Source of the DNA: Caballeronia sp. SL2Y3
GTDB taxonomy: Bacteria > Pseudomonadota > Gammaproteobacteria > Burkholderiales > Burkholderiaceae
Direction: 5' to 3'
DNA length: 64,000 bases
Assembly (NCBI RefSeq): GCF_022879575.1
Contig: NZ_CP084260.1
Coordinates: forward strand, 1,116,001 to 1,180,000
Shown: one piece after another, positions 50,362 to 62,498 of the stretch
Position numbering within the stretch: the stretch's first letter is position 1
How the letters are laid out: every line of letters begins with the position of its first letter
Program-made: the position numbers and the translations under genes
The notes under the pieces: generated by a model
What the model was told of the DNA's origin: nothing
Database searches by the model: none
Seen by the model: only the letters and a program-made list of their open reading frames with translations

Positions 50362-50801
50362 CGGCGGTGAACCAGTGGGAACGAGTTGAAAACAGCACGC
50401 TCGAACCGGAGCGTGCGCGGTCAGGCGACCTCGCCTGAGCGTGTGTTACATTGAGCGGCCCAAACGTGTGCGCAGGCGCACCAAGAGGCGTGAAAGACCT
50501 CGATTTTGCCGTGGATTTACTGTCCGTGCCCAGACAAATGCGAGAATCGGCACGGTAGAATAGCGGCAACCTGTTCGATAAGCAATTGCGTCGAGATTGA
50601 GCCTGATCTTCCTCAATTGACGGGTAGTTCGTGCGTTTTCACCGCATGACTGCGCCGTTTTCGGCAAGCCGGAGTGCGATTCCCCACCGCCGCGAAGGCT
50701 TATCAAACAGGTTGTACGAGATGCGCCGGCGCTTCCAATGAGCGCCGCCGCATGCGAGCCCACTCGTGCGATCGTGAATTTCATCCACCTTAGGGGCTTG
50801 T
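50362..50801. other. ppsR/ppsA divergent intergenic region
   Basis: These 440 bases hold no convincing gene. The region must contain the promoters of both genes. A TAGAAT hexamer at 50556-50561 is a fair -10 for ppsA but has no good -35 at 17-18 bases. Several runs of AT-rich sequence between 50500 and 50640 stand out from the GC-rich surroundings, as expected for regulatory DNA. No riboswitch or RNA gene is recognised. Confidence 0.6.
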
Positions 50802-53219
<2,418 letters not shown>

Positions 53220-53270
53220 GTCGGTCGCGCCTTTCAGGATGCTTTCGGGAAGGCGCCGCGTGCTATAAAA

Positions 53271-53298
53271 AACACCCCGGACCTTCCGGGGTGTTTTC
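53271..53298 (+). terminator. Intrinsic terminator after ppsA
   Basis: A perfect 10-bp stem, AACACCCCGG (53271-53280) with CCGGGGTGTT (53286-53295), and loop ACCTT, followed by TTCGTTT. It lies 51 nt after the ppsA stop and just before the nfeD-like gene. Confidence 0.9.
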
Positions 53299-53312
53299 GT
53301 TTGGAGACTGGC

Positions 53313-53741
53313 ATGGCGACCCATGAACTCATCTGGTGGATAGCAGCCGGCGCGCTGATCGTCACCGAGCTTTTCACCGGCACGTTCTATCTGTTGATGA
53401 TCGCGCTCGGGATGATCGCGGGCGGCATCGCGTTCGCCATCGGGCTCGCGTTGCACGTGCAAGTGGGCGTCGCGGCGCTCGTCGCGTTGATCGCTGTCGC
53501 AGCGCTGCGCCGGTCGCGCTTCGGAAGCCGCAAGCGGCGCGACGCCTCGCGCGATGCCGCCGTGAACCTCGACATCGGCGCGACGCTGGAAGTCGCCGAA
53601 TGGCACGACCGCCGGGCCCGCACGATGTATCGCGGCGCGGAGTGGGACGTGGAACTGGCGCCGGGCGAGTCGGAAAGCGCGCGCTGGTATCGCATCACCG
53701 CGCTCGACGGAAGCCGGCTCGTCGTGGCCGCCAAACGCTAG
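53313..53741 (+). CDS. NfeD-family membrane protein
   Basis: A 142-residue protein with two or three hydrophobic segments in the first 70 residues (LIWWIAAGALIVTELFTGTF and the following stretch) and a C-terminal OB-fold-like domain of NfeD type (GATLEVAEWHDRRARTMYRG). The ATG at 53313 is preferred because GGAG lies six bases before it; a TTG at 53301 is in frame. NfeD proteins typically pair with SPFH/stomatin proteins, and one follows after 40 nt. Likely a membrane-microdomain partner; exact role unknown. Confidence 0.88.
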   Translation: MATHELIWWIAAGALIVTELFTGTFYLLMIALGMIAGGIAFAIGLALHVQVGVAALVALIAVAALRRSRFGSRKRRDASRDAAVNLDIGATLEVAEWHDRRARTMYRGAEWDVELAPGESESARWYRITALDGSRLVVAAKR

Positions 53742-53781
53742 AGCACGCACACTCGCCGCATAAGAACTGAAGGAGTCACAC

Positions 53782-54708
53782 ATGACTATCGCCGTCGTCC
53801 TGCTCGTCATCGCAATCGTGATCGTGGTCAACACGGTCAAGATCGTTCCGCAACAGCACGCGTGGGTGCTGGAACGCCTCGGCCGCTATCACGCCACGCT
53901 CACGCCGGGGCTGAACATCGTGCTGCCGTTCGTCGATCGCATCGCGTACAAGCACGTGCTCAAGGAGATTCCGCTCGACGTGCCGAGCCAGGTCTGCATC
54001 ACGCGCGACAACACGCAGCTTCAGGTGGACGGCGTGCTGTACTTCCAGGTCACCGACCCGATGAAGGCGTCGTACGGTTCGAGCAACTTCGTGCTCGCCA
54101 TCACGCAGCTCTCGCAGACCACGCTGCGCTCGGTCATCGGCAAACTCGAGCTCGACAAGACCTTCGAGGAGCGCGAGTACATCAATCACAGCATCGTGAA
54201 TGCGCTCGACGAAGCCGCGTCCAACTGGGGCGTGAAGGTGCTGCGTTATGAAATCAAGGACCTGACGCCGCCGAAGGAGATTCTCCACGCGATGCAGGCG
54301 CAGATCACCGCCGAGCGCGAGAAGCGCGCGCTGATCGCGGCGTCGGAAGGGCGCAAGCAGGAGCAGATCAATCTGGCCTCGGGCGCGCGCGAAGCGGCCA
54401 TCCAGAAGTCCGAGGGCGAACGTCAGGCGGCGATCAATCAGGCGCAGGGCGAGGCATCGGCGATTCTCGCGGTGGCCGAGGCGAACGCGCAGGCCATCGA
54501 GAAGATCGGCGCCGCCATTCAGTCGGCGGGCGGCATGGACGCCGTTAACCTCAAGGTTGCGGAGCAGTATGTCGGCGCGTTCGCGAACATCGCGAAAACC
54601 GGCAACACGCTGATCGTGCCGGGCAACATGTCCGACATGAGTTCTATGATCGCTTCGGCGCTTGCCATCGTGAAGGGCGAGGGCGGCGGCGTCATCCGAA
54701 AGAGTTGA
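53782..54708 (+). CDS. SPFH/Band 7 (stomatin-like, QmcA-type) protein
   Basis: A 308-residue membrane protein with one N-terminal anchor (about residues 2-20) and a Band 7 domain (KIVPQQHAWVLERLGRYHAT, then LKEIPLDVPSQVCITRDNTQ). An alanine/glutamate-rich coiled coil from about 175-250 promotes oligomerisation. A C-terminal stretch rich in Met and Ser (GNMSDMSSMIASALAIVKG) follows. QmcA-like proteins form ring-like assemblies in lipid microdomains and can modulate FtsH. It is the second gene of an NfeD/SPFH operon and ends at a strong terminator. Confidence 0.95.
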   Translation: MTIAVVLLVIAIVIVVNTVKIVPQQHAWVLERLGRYHATLTPGLNIVLPFVDRIAYKHVLKEIPLDVPSQVCITRDNTQLQVDGVLYFQVTDPMKASYGSSNFVLAITQLSQTTLRSVIGKLELDKTFEEREYINHSIVNALDEAASNWGVKVLRYEIKDLTPPKEILHAMQAQITAEREKRALIAASEGRKQEQINLASGAREAAIQKSEGERQAAINQAQGEASAILAVAEANAQAIEKIGAAIQSAGGMDAVNLKVAEQYVGAFANIAKTGNTLIVPGNMSDMSSMIASALAIVKGEGGGVIRKS

Positions 54709-54711
54709 TGC

Positions 54712-54741
54712 AACAAGGGGCGCTTCGTAGCGCCCCTTGTT
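54712..54741. terminator. Bidirectional terminator between SPFH gene and smpB
   Basis: A perfect 13-bp stem, AACAAGGGGCGCT (54712-54724) with its complement at 54729-54741, and a TCGT loop. It lies 3 nt after the SPFH stop and 17 nt from the convergent smpB stop, so it probably serves both genes. Confidence 0.85.
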
Positions 54742-54758
54742 CTATGCAAGCGTAAAGC

Positions 54759-55208
54759 TCAGCGCGCGGACGTGCGCATCAGGCGCGCGCGCTCGCGCTC
54801 CCAGTCGCGCTTCTTCTCGGTCTCGCGCTTGTCGTGCAGCTTCTTGCCCTTCGCCAGACCGATTTCGCACTTCACGCGGCCTTCCTTGTAATGGAAATTG
54901 AGCGGCACGAGCGTATGGCCGCGCTGCTCCACCTTGCCGATGAGTTTGTCGATCTGCTCGCGATGCAATAGCAGCTTGCGCGTGCGTACCGGATCCAGAT
55001 TGGCGAACTTCGACGCCTCGGGAAGCGGGCTGATGTGCGTGCCGATCAGGAACAGTTCGCCGTTCTTGATCACGACATAGCCTTCCTTGATCTGCCCGCG
55101 GCCTTCGCGCAGCGCCTTGACTTCCCAGCCTTCGAGCACGAGACCGGCCTCGTAGCGTTCTTCGATGAAGTAATCGAAGAAGGCTTTTCTGTTGTCAATG
55201 ATGCTCAT
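54759..55208 (-). CDS. smpB: SsrA-binding protein SmpB
   Basis: A 149-residue partner of tmRNA in trans-translation rescue of stalled ribosomes. [20 protein letters not shown] at the start, [20 protein letters not shown], and the basic C-terminal tail [20 protein letters not shown] are diagnostic. The ssrA RNA gene itself is not in this window. It is divergent from ratA with 131 bp between start codons, an arrangement similar to other proteobacteria. Confidence 0.98.
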   Translation of the reverse strand: MSIIDNRKAFFDYFIEERYEAGLVLEGWEVKALREGRGQIKEGYVVIKNGELFLIGTHISPLPEASKFANLDPVRTRKLLLHREQIDKLIGKVEQRGHTLVPLNFHYKEGRVKCEIGLAKGKKLHDKRETEKKRDWERERARLMRTSAR

Positions 55209-55231
55209 GAATGGAAAGTGCCCAACTCGTT

Positions 55232-55247
55232 TAAAATCACGATTTTA
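55232..55247. promoter_or_regulatory. Palindrome in the smpB/ratA divergent promoter region
   Basis: TAAAATC (55232-55238) and GATTTTA (55241-55247) form a perfect 7-bp inverted repeat with a two-base centre. It is AT-rich in a GC-rich genome and lies 24 bp from the smpB start and about 92 bp before ratA. Could be overlapping -10 elements or an operator. Confidence 0.4.
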
Positions 55248-55339
55248 GCAGCGCGCCGCTTGACGTACGATGGGCAGACGTAGCTCATCGCGGAAAGCCG
55301 CACGCGCCGCCCCCCGATCCCGTCACCCGCTGCGCCCTT

Positions 55340-55777
55340 ATGGCCGACGTCCAGAAAACCGTATTGATCCGCCATTCAGCGGAAGAAATGTTCGACCTCG
55401 TCACCGATGTCGCCGACTACCCCAACTTCCTTCCGTGGTGCGGCGGCGTCGAGATCGGCCGCCAGGACGAGACCGGCATGGAAGCGAAGATCGACATCAA
55501 CTTCAAGGGCATCAAGCAGCACTTTGCGACGCGCAACGTGCAGAAGCGCCCGACGAACATCGATATGGAGTTCCTGAGCGGCCCTTTCAAGAAGTTCACG
55601 GGCTACTGGCGCTTCACGCCGCTGCGCGCCGACGCGTGCAAGATCGAGTTCGCGCTGCACTACGAGTTCTCGAATTTAATTCTCGAGAAGATCATCGGGC
55701 CGGTGTTCAGCCATATCGCAAACACCTTCGTCGATTCGTTCGTGAAGCGCGCGGATCAGCGGTACGGCAAGAAATGA
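55340..55777 (+). CDS. ratA: RatA/Coq10-family START-like protein
   Basis: A 145-residue single-domain protein of the polyketide cyclase/START fold. VLIRHSAEEMFDLVTDVADY near residue 8 and FLPWCGGVEI follow the family. E. coli RatA was described as a toxin that blocks 70S assembly, whereas mitochondrial Coq10 homologues bind ubiquinone; the lipid-binding role seems more general. The stop overlaps the rnfH start (ATGA), forming the usual ratA-rnfH pair beside smpB. Confidence 0.95.
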   Translation: MADVQKTVLIRHSAEEMFDLVTDVADYPNFLPWCGGVEIGRQDETGMEAKIDINFKGIKQHFATRNVQKRPTNIDMEFLSGPFKKFTGYWRFTPLRADACKIEFALHYEFSNLILEKIIGPVFSHIANTFVDSFVKRADQRYGKK

Positions 55778-56103
55778 ATCTGCATATCGATGTCTGCTAC
55801 GGCCTGCCGGACGGCAAGAGCTTCCTCACGCGCGTCGATCTGCGCGACGGCGCGACCGTGCGTGAAGCTATCGAGGCGAGCGGCGTCCTAAAGGCGCATC
55901 CCGAGATCGATTTGACGGCGCAGAAGGTCGGCGTCTTCGGCAAGTCGCAAGCGCTCGATGCAGCGCTTGCCGATTTCGACCGCGTGGAGATTTATCGGCC
56001 GCTGAAGGTCGATCCGAAGACCGCGCGCCAGCGCCGGGTCGACAAGGCGCGCAAGGCGGGGTCGATCGAAGGGCGCAAGTGGCAGTCGAAGGATTCGCGC
56101 TGA
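55774..56103 (+). CDS. rnfH: RnfH-family ubiquitin-fold protein
   Basis: A 109-residue beta-grasp protein of the RnfH/UPF0125 family. The start MNLHIDVCYGLPDGKSFLTR, the AQKVGVFGKSQALD segment and EIYRPLKVDPKTARQRRVDK near residue 75 match the family's core; the C-terminus is basic. Despite its name it is not confirmed as part of the Rnf electron-transport complex, and no rnf genes are nearby. It is coupled to ratA by an ATGA overlap, the form in which the pair is usually found, so a joint role is likely, but its nature is unknown. It is convergent with the DMT transporter gene. Confidence 0.93.
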   Translation: MNLHIDVCYGLPDGKSFLTRVDLRDGATVREAIEASGVLKAHPEIDLTAQKVGVFGKSQALDAALADFDRVEIYRPLKVDPKTARQRRVDKARKAGSIEGRKWQSKDSR

Positions 56104-56115
56104 TGCAAGACGGCA

Positions 56116-57090
56116 TCAATGCGCGGGCGCTTCCTTCGATGCCGCCGCCGGCTCGACGGTATGTTGCCGCACCGACCAGCTCACGCCCGCGAGCAGCAGC
56201 ACGATAGCCAGCAATTCCGGCGCGCGCGGCCAGCGGGCGTCGTAGACGAAGGCATAGAGCAGGGCGAAGAGCGTTTCGAACGCGATCATCTGCCCGGAAA
56301 GCGTGAGCGGCAGGCGTTTCGCCGCCGCGTTCCACAGCATGTTGCCGAGCCAGGAACCGCCTGTGGCCAGCGCGAAGCATACGATCCAGAACAGATGCCA
56401 GCGCGCGGCCGGCACGCTCGCCTGCACGGCACCGGCGGGCAACATCCAGACAACCGCCCCTAGGACCGCGCCGAGCACGCCGGTCACGATGCCCCACAGC
56501 ACGGACCACTCGTTGCCGTCGAAGTGACGGTTCGCCTGCAGATAGCGCGCATTGACGACCGCATACCACGTCCACGACGCCAGCGCGCCGACCGCGCACG
56601 CGAGCCCGGCAAGGCGCGTGAGCACGCTACTCGCTCTCGCGTCGCCGTGATGCGTGAAGACGTCGCTGAACACGTCCAGATTGATGCACGCGATGCCCGC
56701 GAGCACCAGCAAGAGCGGCGCGGCGAGGCGCTTTAGCTCGACCGCGCCGTGATCGCGCCGGCCCGCCAGCGTCACCGTCACCGGCAGAATGCCGACGATC
56801 AGCGAAGACGGCGCCACGCCCACGAGTTGCACCGCGCTCGCGAGCAGCATGTAGTAGAGCAGATTGCCGACGAGCGCGAGCTTCACGAGCGCGATGACAT
56901 CGGCGCGCGTGAGCTTCGCGGCGAGCCGTCGCGCGAACGGCAGGGCAGCGGCCAGCGACACGACGCCATACATCACGTAGCGCCCGATGCTCAGCATGAG
57001 CGGCGAAAAGTCCGGCAACATGCGCGGCGCGAGAAAAATGAAACCCCAGATGGCTCCCGCCAGCATTCCGAAAACGACACCGCGCTGCAT
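56116..57090 (-). CDS. DMT-superfamily (EamA-like) transporter
   Basis: A 324-residue inner-membrane protein with about ten hydrophobic segments. GMLAGAIWGFIFLAPRMLP at the start and a second EamA-like half from about residue 180 are visible, along with NMLWNAAAKRLPLTLSGQM, which is common to this transporter group. The ATG at 57090 is used because upstream in-frame codons to 57159 encode a basic tail without hydrophobicity. It is a single gene, convergent with rnfH and divergent from guaB. Substrate unknown; amino-acid or metabolite export is the usual guess. Confidence 0.87.
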   Translation of the reverse strand: MQRGVVFGMLAGAIWGFIFLAPRMLPDFSPLMLSIGRYVMYGVVSLAAALPFARRLAAKLTRADVIALVKLALVGNLLYYMLLASAVQLVGVAPSSLIVGILPVTVTLAGRRDHGAVELKRLAAPLLLVLAGIACINLDVFSDVFTHHGDARASSVLTRLAGLACAVGALASWTWYAVVNARYLQANRHFDGNEWSVLWGIVTGVLGAVLGAVVWMLPAGAVQASVPAARWHLFWIVCFALATGGSWLGNMLWNAAAKRLPLTLSGQMIAFETLFALLYAFVYDARWPRAPELLAIVLLLAGVSWSVRQHTVEPAAASKEAPAH

Positions 57091-57230
57091 GAACCGACTC
57101 CGACTTGCACTCGAATGACGCGAAAGCGTAGCGCGGCGCACAGCCCGCGTCTTGTTCAAACGTGCACCACATGGCGCGCGGCCGCCGGCCCGGATTTTGC
57201 GGCGCTCGGCCGTAACCTGCTGTTCGGGCA

Positions 57231-58746
<1,516 letters not shown>

Positions 58747-58801
58747 CCGGCTTGCTCGCGCCGTCTCCCGGCTTTTGCGCCGATAACCTCGTGGACCGAT
58801 C

Positions 58802-59632
58802 ATGAAACCGTTGCTGCGCGTCGTGCTGGTCGTCAATGCGCTGATTTTTCTGGTGTTCGGCGTGCTGTTCCTGCTGACGCCGTGGGCGGGACTCTACGAC
58901 GCGCTGCAACTCGACGCGATGCGAGTGGAACCGGCGTTTGCCGGGCAACTGCTCGGCATCGCGCTGATCGGTTTCGCGTGGCTGTCGCTGCACGCGGCCA
59001 TCGACGGTGCGCTGACCGCCGCAGCCGCGAGGGCGTCGGGCCATGTCGAATGGCTGTCGGGCATCGTCGTGCTGGTTTGGCTGCTCGGACTGCGCACGCC
59101 CGAGGTCGACGGCTTCGGGCAGGTCGGCGCGGCCTTGATCGGCATCGTGTTGCTGGTGCTGGGGCTCGGCAGCGTGAGGCTCGCGGGCGCGGTGCGGCGG
59201 CGGGAACGCGCGGCACTGGCCGGCGCGGCATCGGCGGAGCGGGCGGAAAAGAAGGCGGCGCAAAAGCGCGACGAAACGCGGCCGCCTGCCACGACCGCCG
59301 TGCCGCCGTCGGATACGGCAACGCGTCCGACAGCGCGCGCGCCCGAAGCGACTGCCATCGATCCCGTCACCGGCCGCGCCGTCGATCCGGCGGGCCGTCC
59401 GATCGATGCCGATACCGCGCCACCGGTTGCGCGCACGCGCACGGAAGCCGGCGTCGTCGATCCGGTCACGGGCCGCACGCTCGATGCGCAGACGGGCCGC
59501 GAGATCCACCCGGCCACCGGCAGACCCATCGACCCGGTGATCGGCAGCGACATCGATCCGGCGACCGGACGGCGCGTGGACCCGCTGACAGGCCGCGTGG
59601 CGCCGGACCCGGCGAGCGGCGCGCCGCGCTGA
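58802..59632 (+). CDS. Membrane protein with C-terminal D-P-x-T-G-R repeats
   Basis: A 276-residue protein of unknown function between guaB and guaA. Four hydrophobic segments (about residues 5-29, 48-68, 83-97, 104-124) are followed by a charged linker rich in Ala, Lys and Glu (130-160) and a Pro/Thr-rich stretch. From residue 187 a repeat of the form I-D-P-x-T-G-R-x-x recurs eight or nine times to the end (for instance IDPVTGRAVDPAGRPID and HPATGRPIDPVIGSDID). The spacing of 8-9 residues resembles short surface-exposed repeats. The tail has no signal of its own, so its side of the membrane cannot be predicted. Not seen as a named family. Confidence 0.82.
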   Translation: MKPLLRVVLVVNALIFLVFGVLFLLTPWAGLYDALQLDAMRVEPAFAGQLLGIALIGFAWLSLHAAIDGALTAAAARASGHVEWLSGIVVLVWLLGLRTPEVDGFGQVGAALIGIVLLVLGLGSVRLAGAVRRRERAALAGAASAERAEKKAAQKRDETRPPATTAVPPSDTATRPTARAPEATAIDPVTGRAVDPAGRPIDADTAPPVARTRTEAGVVDPVTGRTLDAQTGREIHPATGRPIDPVIGSDIDPATGRRVDPLTGRVAPDPASGAPR

Positions 59633-59792
59633 GGCGCCCGCAGATGCGCCAAAGCGAGCGCGGCGGCGCGCGCAGCAAGGAAACACAAGGACGGTCGGCC
59701 TTCGCGCCGGCCGTCGATTTATTGGCAGCCGGACCCGGCAGCACCGGGACGGCCGCCCACACCATTCGTTCACTTAGCCTTTGGCCGCAGCC

Positions 59793-61376
59793 ATGCACGA
59801 CAAAATCCTGATTCTCGATTTCGGCTCCCAAGTCACCCAGCTGATCGCCCGGCGCATCCGCGAGTCGCACGTCTATTCGGAAATCCATCCGTACGACGTC
59901 GACGAGACGTTCATCCGCGAGTTCGCGCCGAAGGGCATCATCCTGTCGGGCGGGCCGAACTCGGTCACCGAGGCGAAGTCGCCGCGCGCCCCGCAGATCG
60001 TGTTCGATCTCGGCGTGCCGGTACTCGGCATCTGCTATGGCATGCAGACGATGGCCGACCAGCTCGGCGGCAAGGTCGAGCTGGGCAAGGTGCGCGAGTT
60101 CGGCTACGCGGAAGTGCAGGCGCTGAACCATACGGGCTTTCTGGAAGGCATCGAAGACTTCAAGACCGCCGAAGGCGAGTCGATGCTCAAGGTCTGGATG
60201 AGCCACGGCGACAAGGTGGCCGACATGCCGGCCGGCTTCAAGCTGATGGCCTCGACGCCCGCGTGCCCGATCGCCGCGATGGCCGACGACGACCGCCGCT
60301 TCTACGGCGTGCAGTGGCACCCGGAGGTCACGCACACGGTGCAGGGCCGCGCGATGCTCGACCGCTTCGTGCTCGAACTGTGCGGCGCGAAGGCGGACTG
60401 GGAGATGGGCCACTACATCGACGAAGCCGTCGTAAAGATTCGCGCCCAGGTCGGCGACGAGCACGTCATTCTGGGCTTGTCTGGCGGCGTGGATTCGTCG
60501 GTGGCGGCGGCGCTCCTGCATCGCGCGATCGGCAATCAGCTGACGTGCGTGTTCGTCGATCACGGCCTCTTGCGCGAGAACGAAGCCGAGCAGGTCATGT
60601 CGACGTTCGCGGATCATCTGGGCGTGAAGGTCATCCATGTCGATGCGAGCGAAGCGTTCCTCGAGAAGCTCGCGGGCGTGACCGATCCGGAGGCGAAGCG
60701 CAAGATCATCGGCGCGGAGTTCATCGAAGTGTTCGACGCCGAATCGCACAAGCTCACCGACGCGAAATGGCTCGCGCAGGGCACCATTTATCCGGACGTG
60801 ATCGAATCGGCGGGCAAGGGCAAGAAGGGCGCGCATACGATCAAGAGTCACCACAACGTGGGCGGCCTGCCCGAGACGCTGAAGCTGAAGCTGCTCGAAC
60901 CGCTGCGCGAACTCTTCAAGGACGAAGTGCGCGAACTCGGCGTGAAGCTGGGCTTGCCGCCCGCGATGGTGTATCGCCATCCGTTCCCCGGTCCCGGCCT
61001 CGGCGTGCGGATTCTCGGCGAGGTGAAGCGCGAGTTCGCCGATCTGCTGCGCCGTGCGGACGCCATCTTCATCGAGACGCTGCGCAATACCATCGACAAG
61101 GAAACGGGCAAGTCGTGGTACGAACTGACGAGCCAGGCCTTCGCGGTGTTTCTGCCGGTGAAGAGCGTCGGCGTGATGGGCGATGGCCGGACCTACGATT
61201 ACGTCGTCGCGCTGCGTGCCGTGCAGACGATGGACTTCATGACGGCGCACTGGGCGCATCTGCCGCATGAACTGCTCGGGCATGTGAGCAACCGCATCAT
61301 CAACGAAGTGCGCGGGATCAATCGGGTGGTGTATGACATCTCGGGCAAGCCGCCTGCGACGATCGAGTGGGAGTGA
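59793..61376 (+). CDS. guaA: GMP synthase (glutamine-hydrolysing)
   Basis: A 527-residue enzyme turning XMP into GMP. The class I amidotransferase domain has the nucleophile cysteine in [16 protein letters not shown] near residue 86 and the His/Glu pair in [11 protein letters not shown] near 172. The ATP-pyrophosphatase P-loop [18 protein letters not shown] lies near 229, and the dimerisation domain ends with KPPATIEWE. The ATG at 59793 is preferred over TTG at 59781. The 3' end of guaA is a known insertion site for genomic islands, and an accessory region follows here. Confidence 0.98.
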   Translation: MHDKILILDFGSQVTQLIARRIRESHVYSEIHPYDVDETFIREFAPKGIILSGGPNSVTEAKSPRAPQIVFDLGVPVLGICYGMQTMADQLGGKVELGKVREFGYAEVQALNHTGFLEGIEDFKTAEGESMLKVWMSHGDKVADMPAGFKLMASTPACPIAAMADDDRRFYGVQWHPEVTHTVQGRAMLDRFVLELCGAKADWEMGHYIDEAVVKIRAQVGDEHVILGLSGGVDSSVAAALLHRAIGNQLTCVFVDHGLLRENEAEQVMSTFADHLGVKVIHVDASEAFLEKLAGVTDPEAKRKIIGAEFIEVFDAESHKLTDAKWLAQGTIYPDVIESAGKGKKGAHTIKSHHNVGGLPETLKLKLLEPLRELFKDEVRELGVKLGLPPAMVYRHPFPGPGLGVRILGEVKREFADLLRRADAIFIETLRNTIDKETGKSWYELTSQAFAVFLPVKSVGVMGDGRTYDYVVALRAVQTMDFMTAHWAHLPHELLGHVSNRIINEVRGINRVVYDISGKPPATIEWE

Positions 61377-61872
61377 GGGGGAGTAAATGGTCGGAGTAGT
61401 TGGTTGCTGCGACCGGTAGCTAGTCAGTGCTTGTTTATCGCTTGCCGGGGTCGTTTACCAACCAATTAGAAGCTACGAGGATCTCTCAACCTATTCGTGC
61501 CGGCTCGTAGAGGGCCGGAGTCTGCGGTAGTTGTGACGGTATGCGGGGGCTGTTTGCAAGACACCTGCCGCATACCGTCCGCGGCGTGGGCGGTATCCGA
61601 GGCGGCAGCTGGATACGCTGCGACAGGGGCTTGATCCGCGCGGCGTCGACGTGTCAGTCGCTCGACTGATCGAACTACCTTCCGACTTCGAGTCGTGGCT
61701 GCTGTGGGTGTAAAGTGTTAGGACAACCAAGCTAATCGAGCGTTGAATTGCTTGGGGAGCGATCTCATTGACCTTCCCTTGCACTCTTCCGTCTAGACGG
61801 TCGAAGTTGGCGAAGTCATGCTTCGCCTGAACGAAACACGACCGATGCGTCGTTGCTGGGAGAGTCGAAAAA
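61377..61872. other. Accessory intergenic region after guaA
   Basis: About 500 bases without a convincing gene and with visibly lower GC than the surrounding chromosome. Contents: an interrupted inverted repeat at 61400-61465 (TTGGTTG with CAACCAA, inner CGACC with GGTCG), a perfect 12-bp inverted repeat at 61535-61546 / 61568-61579, and an open frame without a start from 61537 to 61713 whose end (LDTLRQGLDPRGVDV, then SDFESWLLWV) reads like a protein remnant. No integrase or tRNA is seen. Confidence 0.6.
61535..61579. repeat. 12-bp perfect inverted repeat
   Basis: GACGGTATGCGG (61535-61546) and its exact complement (61568-61579) are 21 bases apart. Part of the left arm, with flanking bases, recurs as a 13-bp direct repeat (61530-61542) at the hipA stop (63732-63744). 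Confidence 0.85.
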
Positions 61873-62130
61873 ATGCGGCGCGTGGCAACAACCATTCTTA
61901 TCACCGTGGCTTCGATGGCTGGTTGCGGCGCAAAGGCGGCTGATGGAAATATCCGCGAACATGGCTGCGGGTTTCGTGACCCTGCAGGCAACTACGGCGT
62001 GGGCGGCGCGTTGAACGCTGGTCATGGTCAAAATACGTCGCTCGGGGCGACGCGACCGAAGTACCGCACGACGTCAAGACAGCCTCTCGATCTCAACGGT
62101 TCGCGAAATGCTAACATCGTGATACATTAA
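61873..62130 (+). CDS. Candidate small lipoprotein
   Basis: An 85-residue protein with start ATG 61873 and GGGAGAG ending eight bases before it. Residues 1-17 form a basic/hydrophobic signal (RRVATTILITVASMAGC) ending in a lipobox-like M-A-G-C, so C18 could be lipidated and the mature part would be short (about 68 residues), glycine-rich and with a second cysteine (HGCGFRDPAGNYG). No family is recognised. It lies 29 nt before the hipB-like gene on the same strand and may be carried with it. A chance open frame cannot be excluded. Confidence 0.5.
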   Translation: MRRVATTILITVASMAGCGAKAADGNIREHGCGFRDPAGNYGVGGALNAGHGQNTSLGATRPKYRTTSRQPLDLNGSRNANIVIH

Positions 62131-62159
62131 AGCCTCTAAAGGCTTACGAAGACAGCAAT

Positions 62160-62498
62160 ATGCCGACCCCTCACGCGCCTTCGGCCGGCGTCCGGCGTGC
62201 GCTGCGCAAACTGGGCGACGATATTCACGATGCGCGCCGCCGTCGCCGACTGACCATGGCGGTGGTCGCCGACCGTGCGTTCACGTCGAGAGCGACTTTG
62301 CAGCGGGTCGAGGCGGGCGATGCGGGGGTGAGCATCGGCATCTACGCGGCCGTGTTACAGGCGCTTGGGCTGCTGGACGGACTGACTCAGGTCGCCGACG
62401 CCACGCGGGACACCGTGGGGCAGTCGCTGGCAACCGCCGCGTTGCCTCAGCGCGTCAGGTCGCCTCGCAGCGGCAGAGGAAAGGGCGATCATGACTGA
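62160..62498 (+). CDS. HTH-type antitoxin (HipB-like)
   Basis: A 112-residue basic protein with an XRE-type helix-turn-helix (about residues 18-72; MAVVADRAFTSRATLQRVEA is the motif core, then GVSIGIYAAVLQALGLLDGL). Its C-terminal tail is rich in Arg, Gly and Ser, unlike the HTH part. It overlaps the HipA-like gene by eight bases, the standard antitoxin-first order. By family it should bind operator DNA upstream and neutralise the kinase toxin; operator candidates lie in the inverted repeats upstream. Confidence 0.88.
   Translation: MPTPHAPSAGVRRALRKLGDDIHDARRRRRLTMAVVADRAFTSRATLQRVEAGDAGVSIGIYAAVLQALGLLDGLTQVADATRDTVGQSLATAALPQRVRSPRSGRGKGDHD

Noticed and set aside
50556..50561. TAGAAT as a firm ppsA promoter
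   Set aside because: No hexamer near the -35 consensus at 16-18 bases upstream, and no sigma-54 -24/-12 pair either; left as a weak suggestion only.
61377..61872. tRNA or small structured RNA in the guaA downstream hairpins
   Set aside because: No cloverleaf with the T-arm GTTC sequence or CCA end was found; the paired arms are too far apart for tRNA.
61491..61991. 166-codon minus-strand open frame after guaA
   Set aside because: Ser/Arg-rich composition, no ribosome-binding site and no recognised motif; it overlaps the better lipoprotein candidate on the plus strand.
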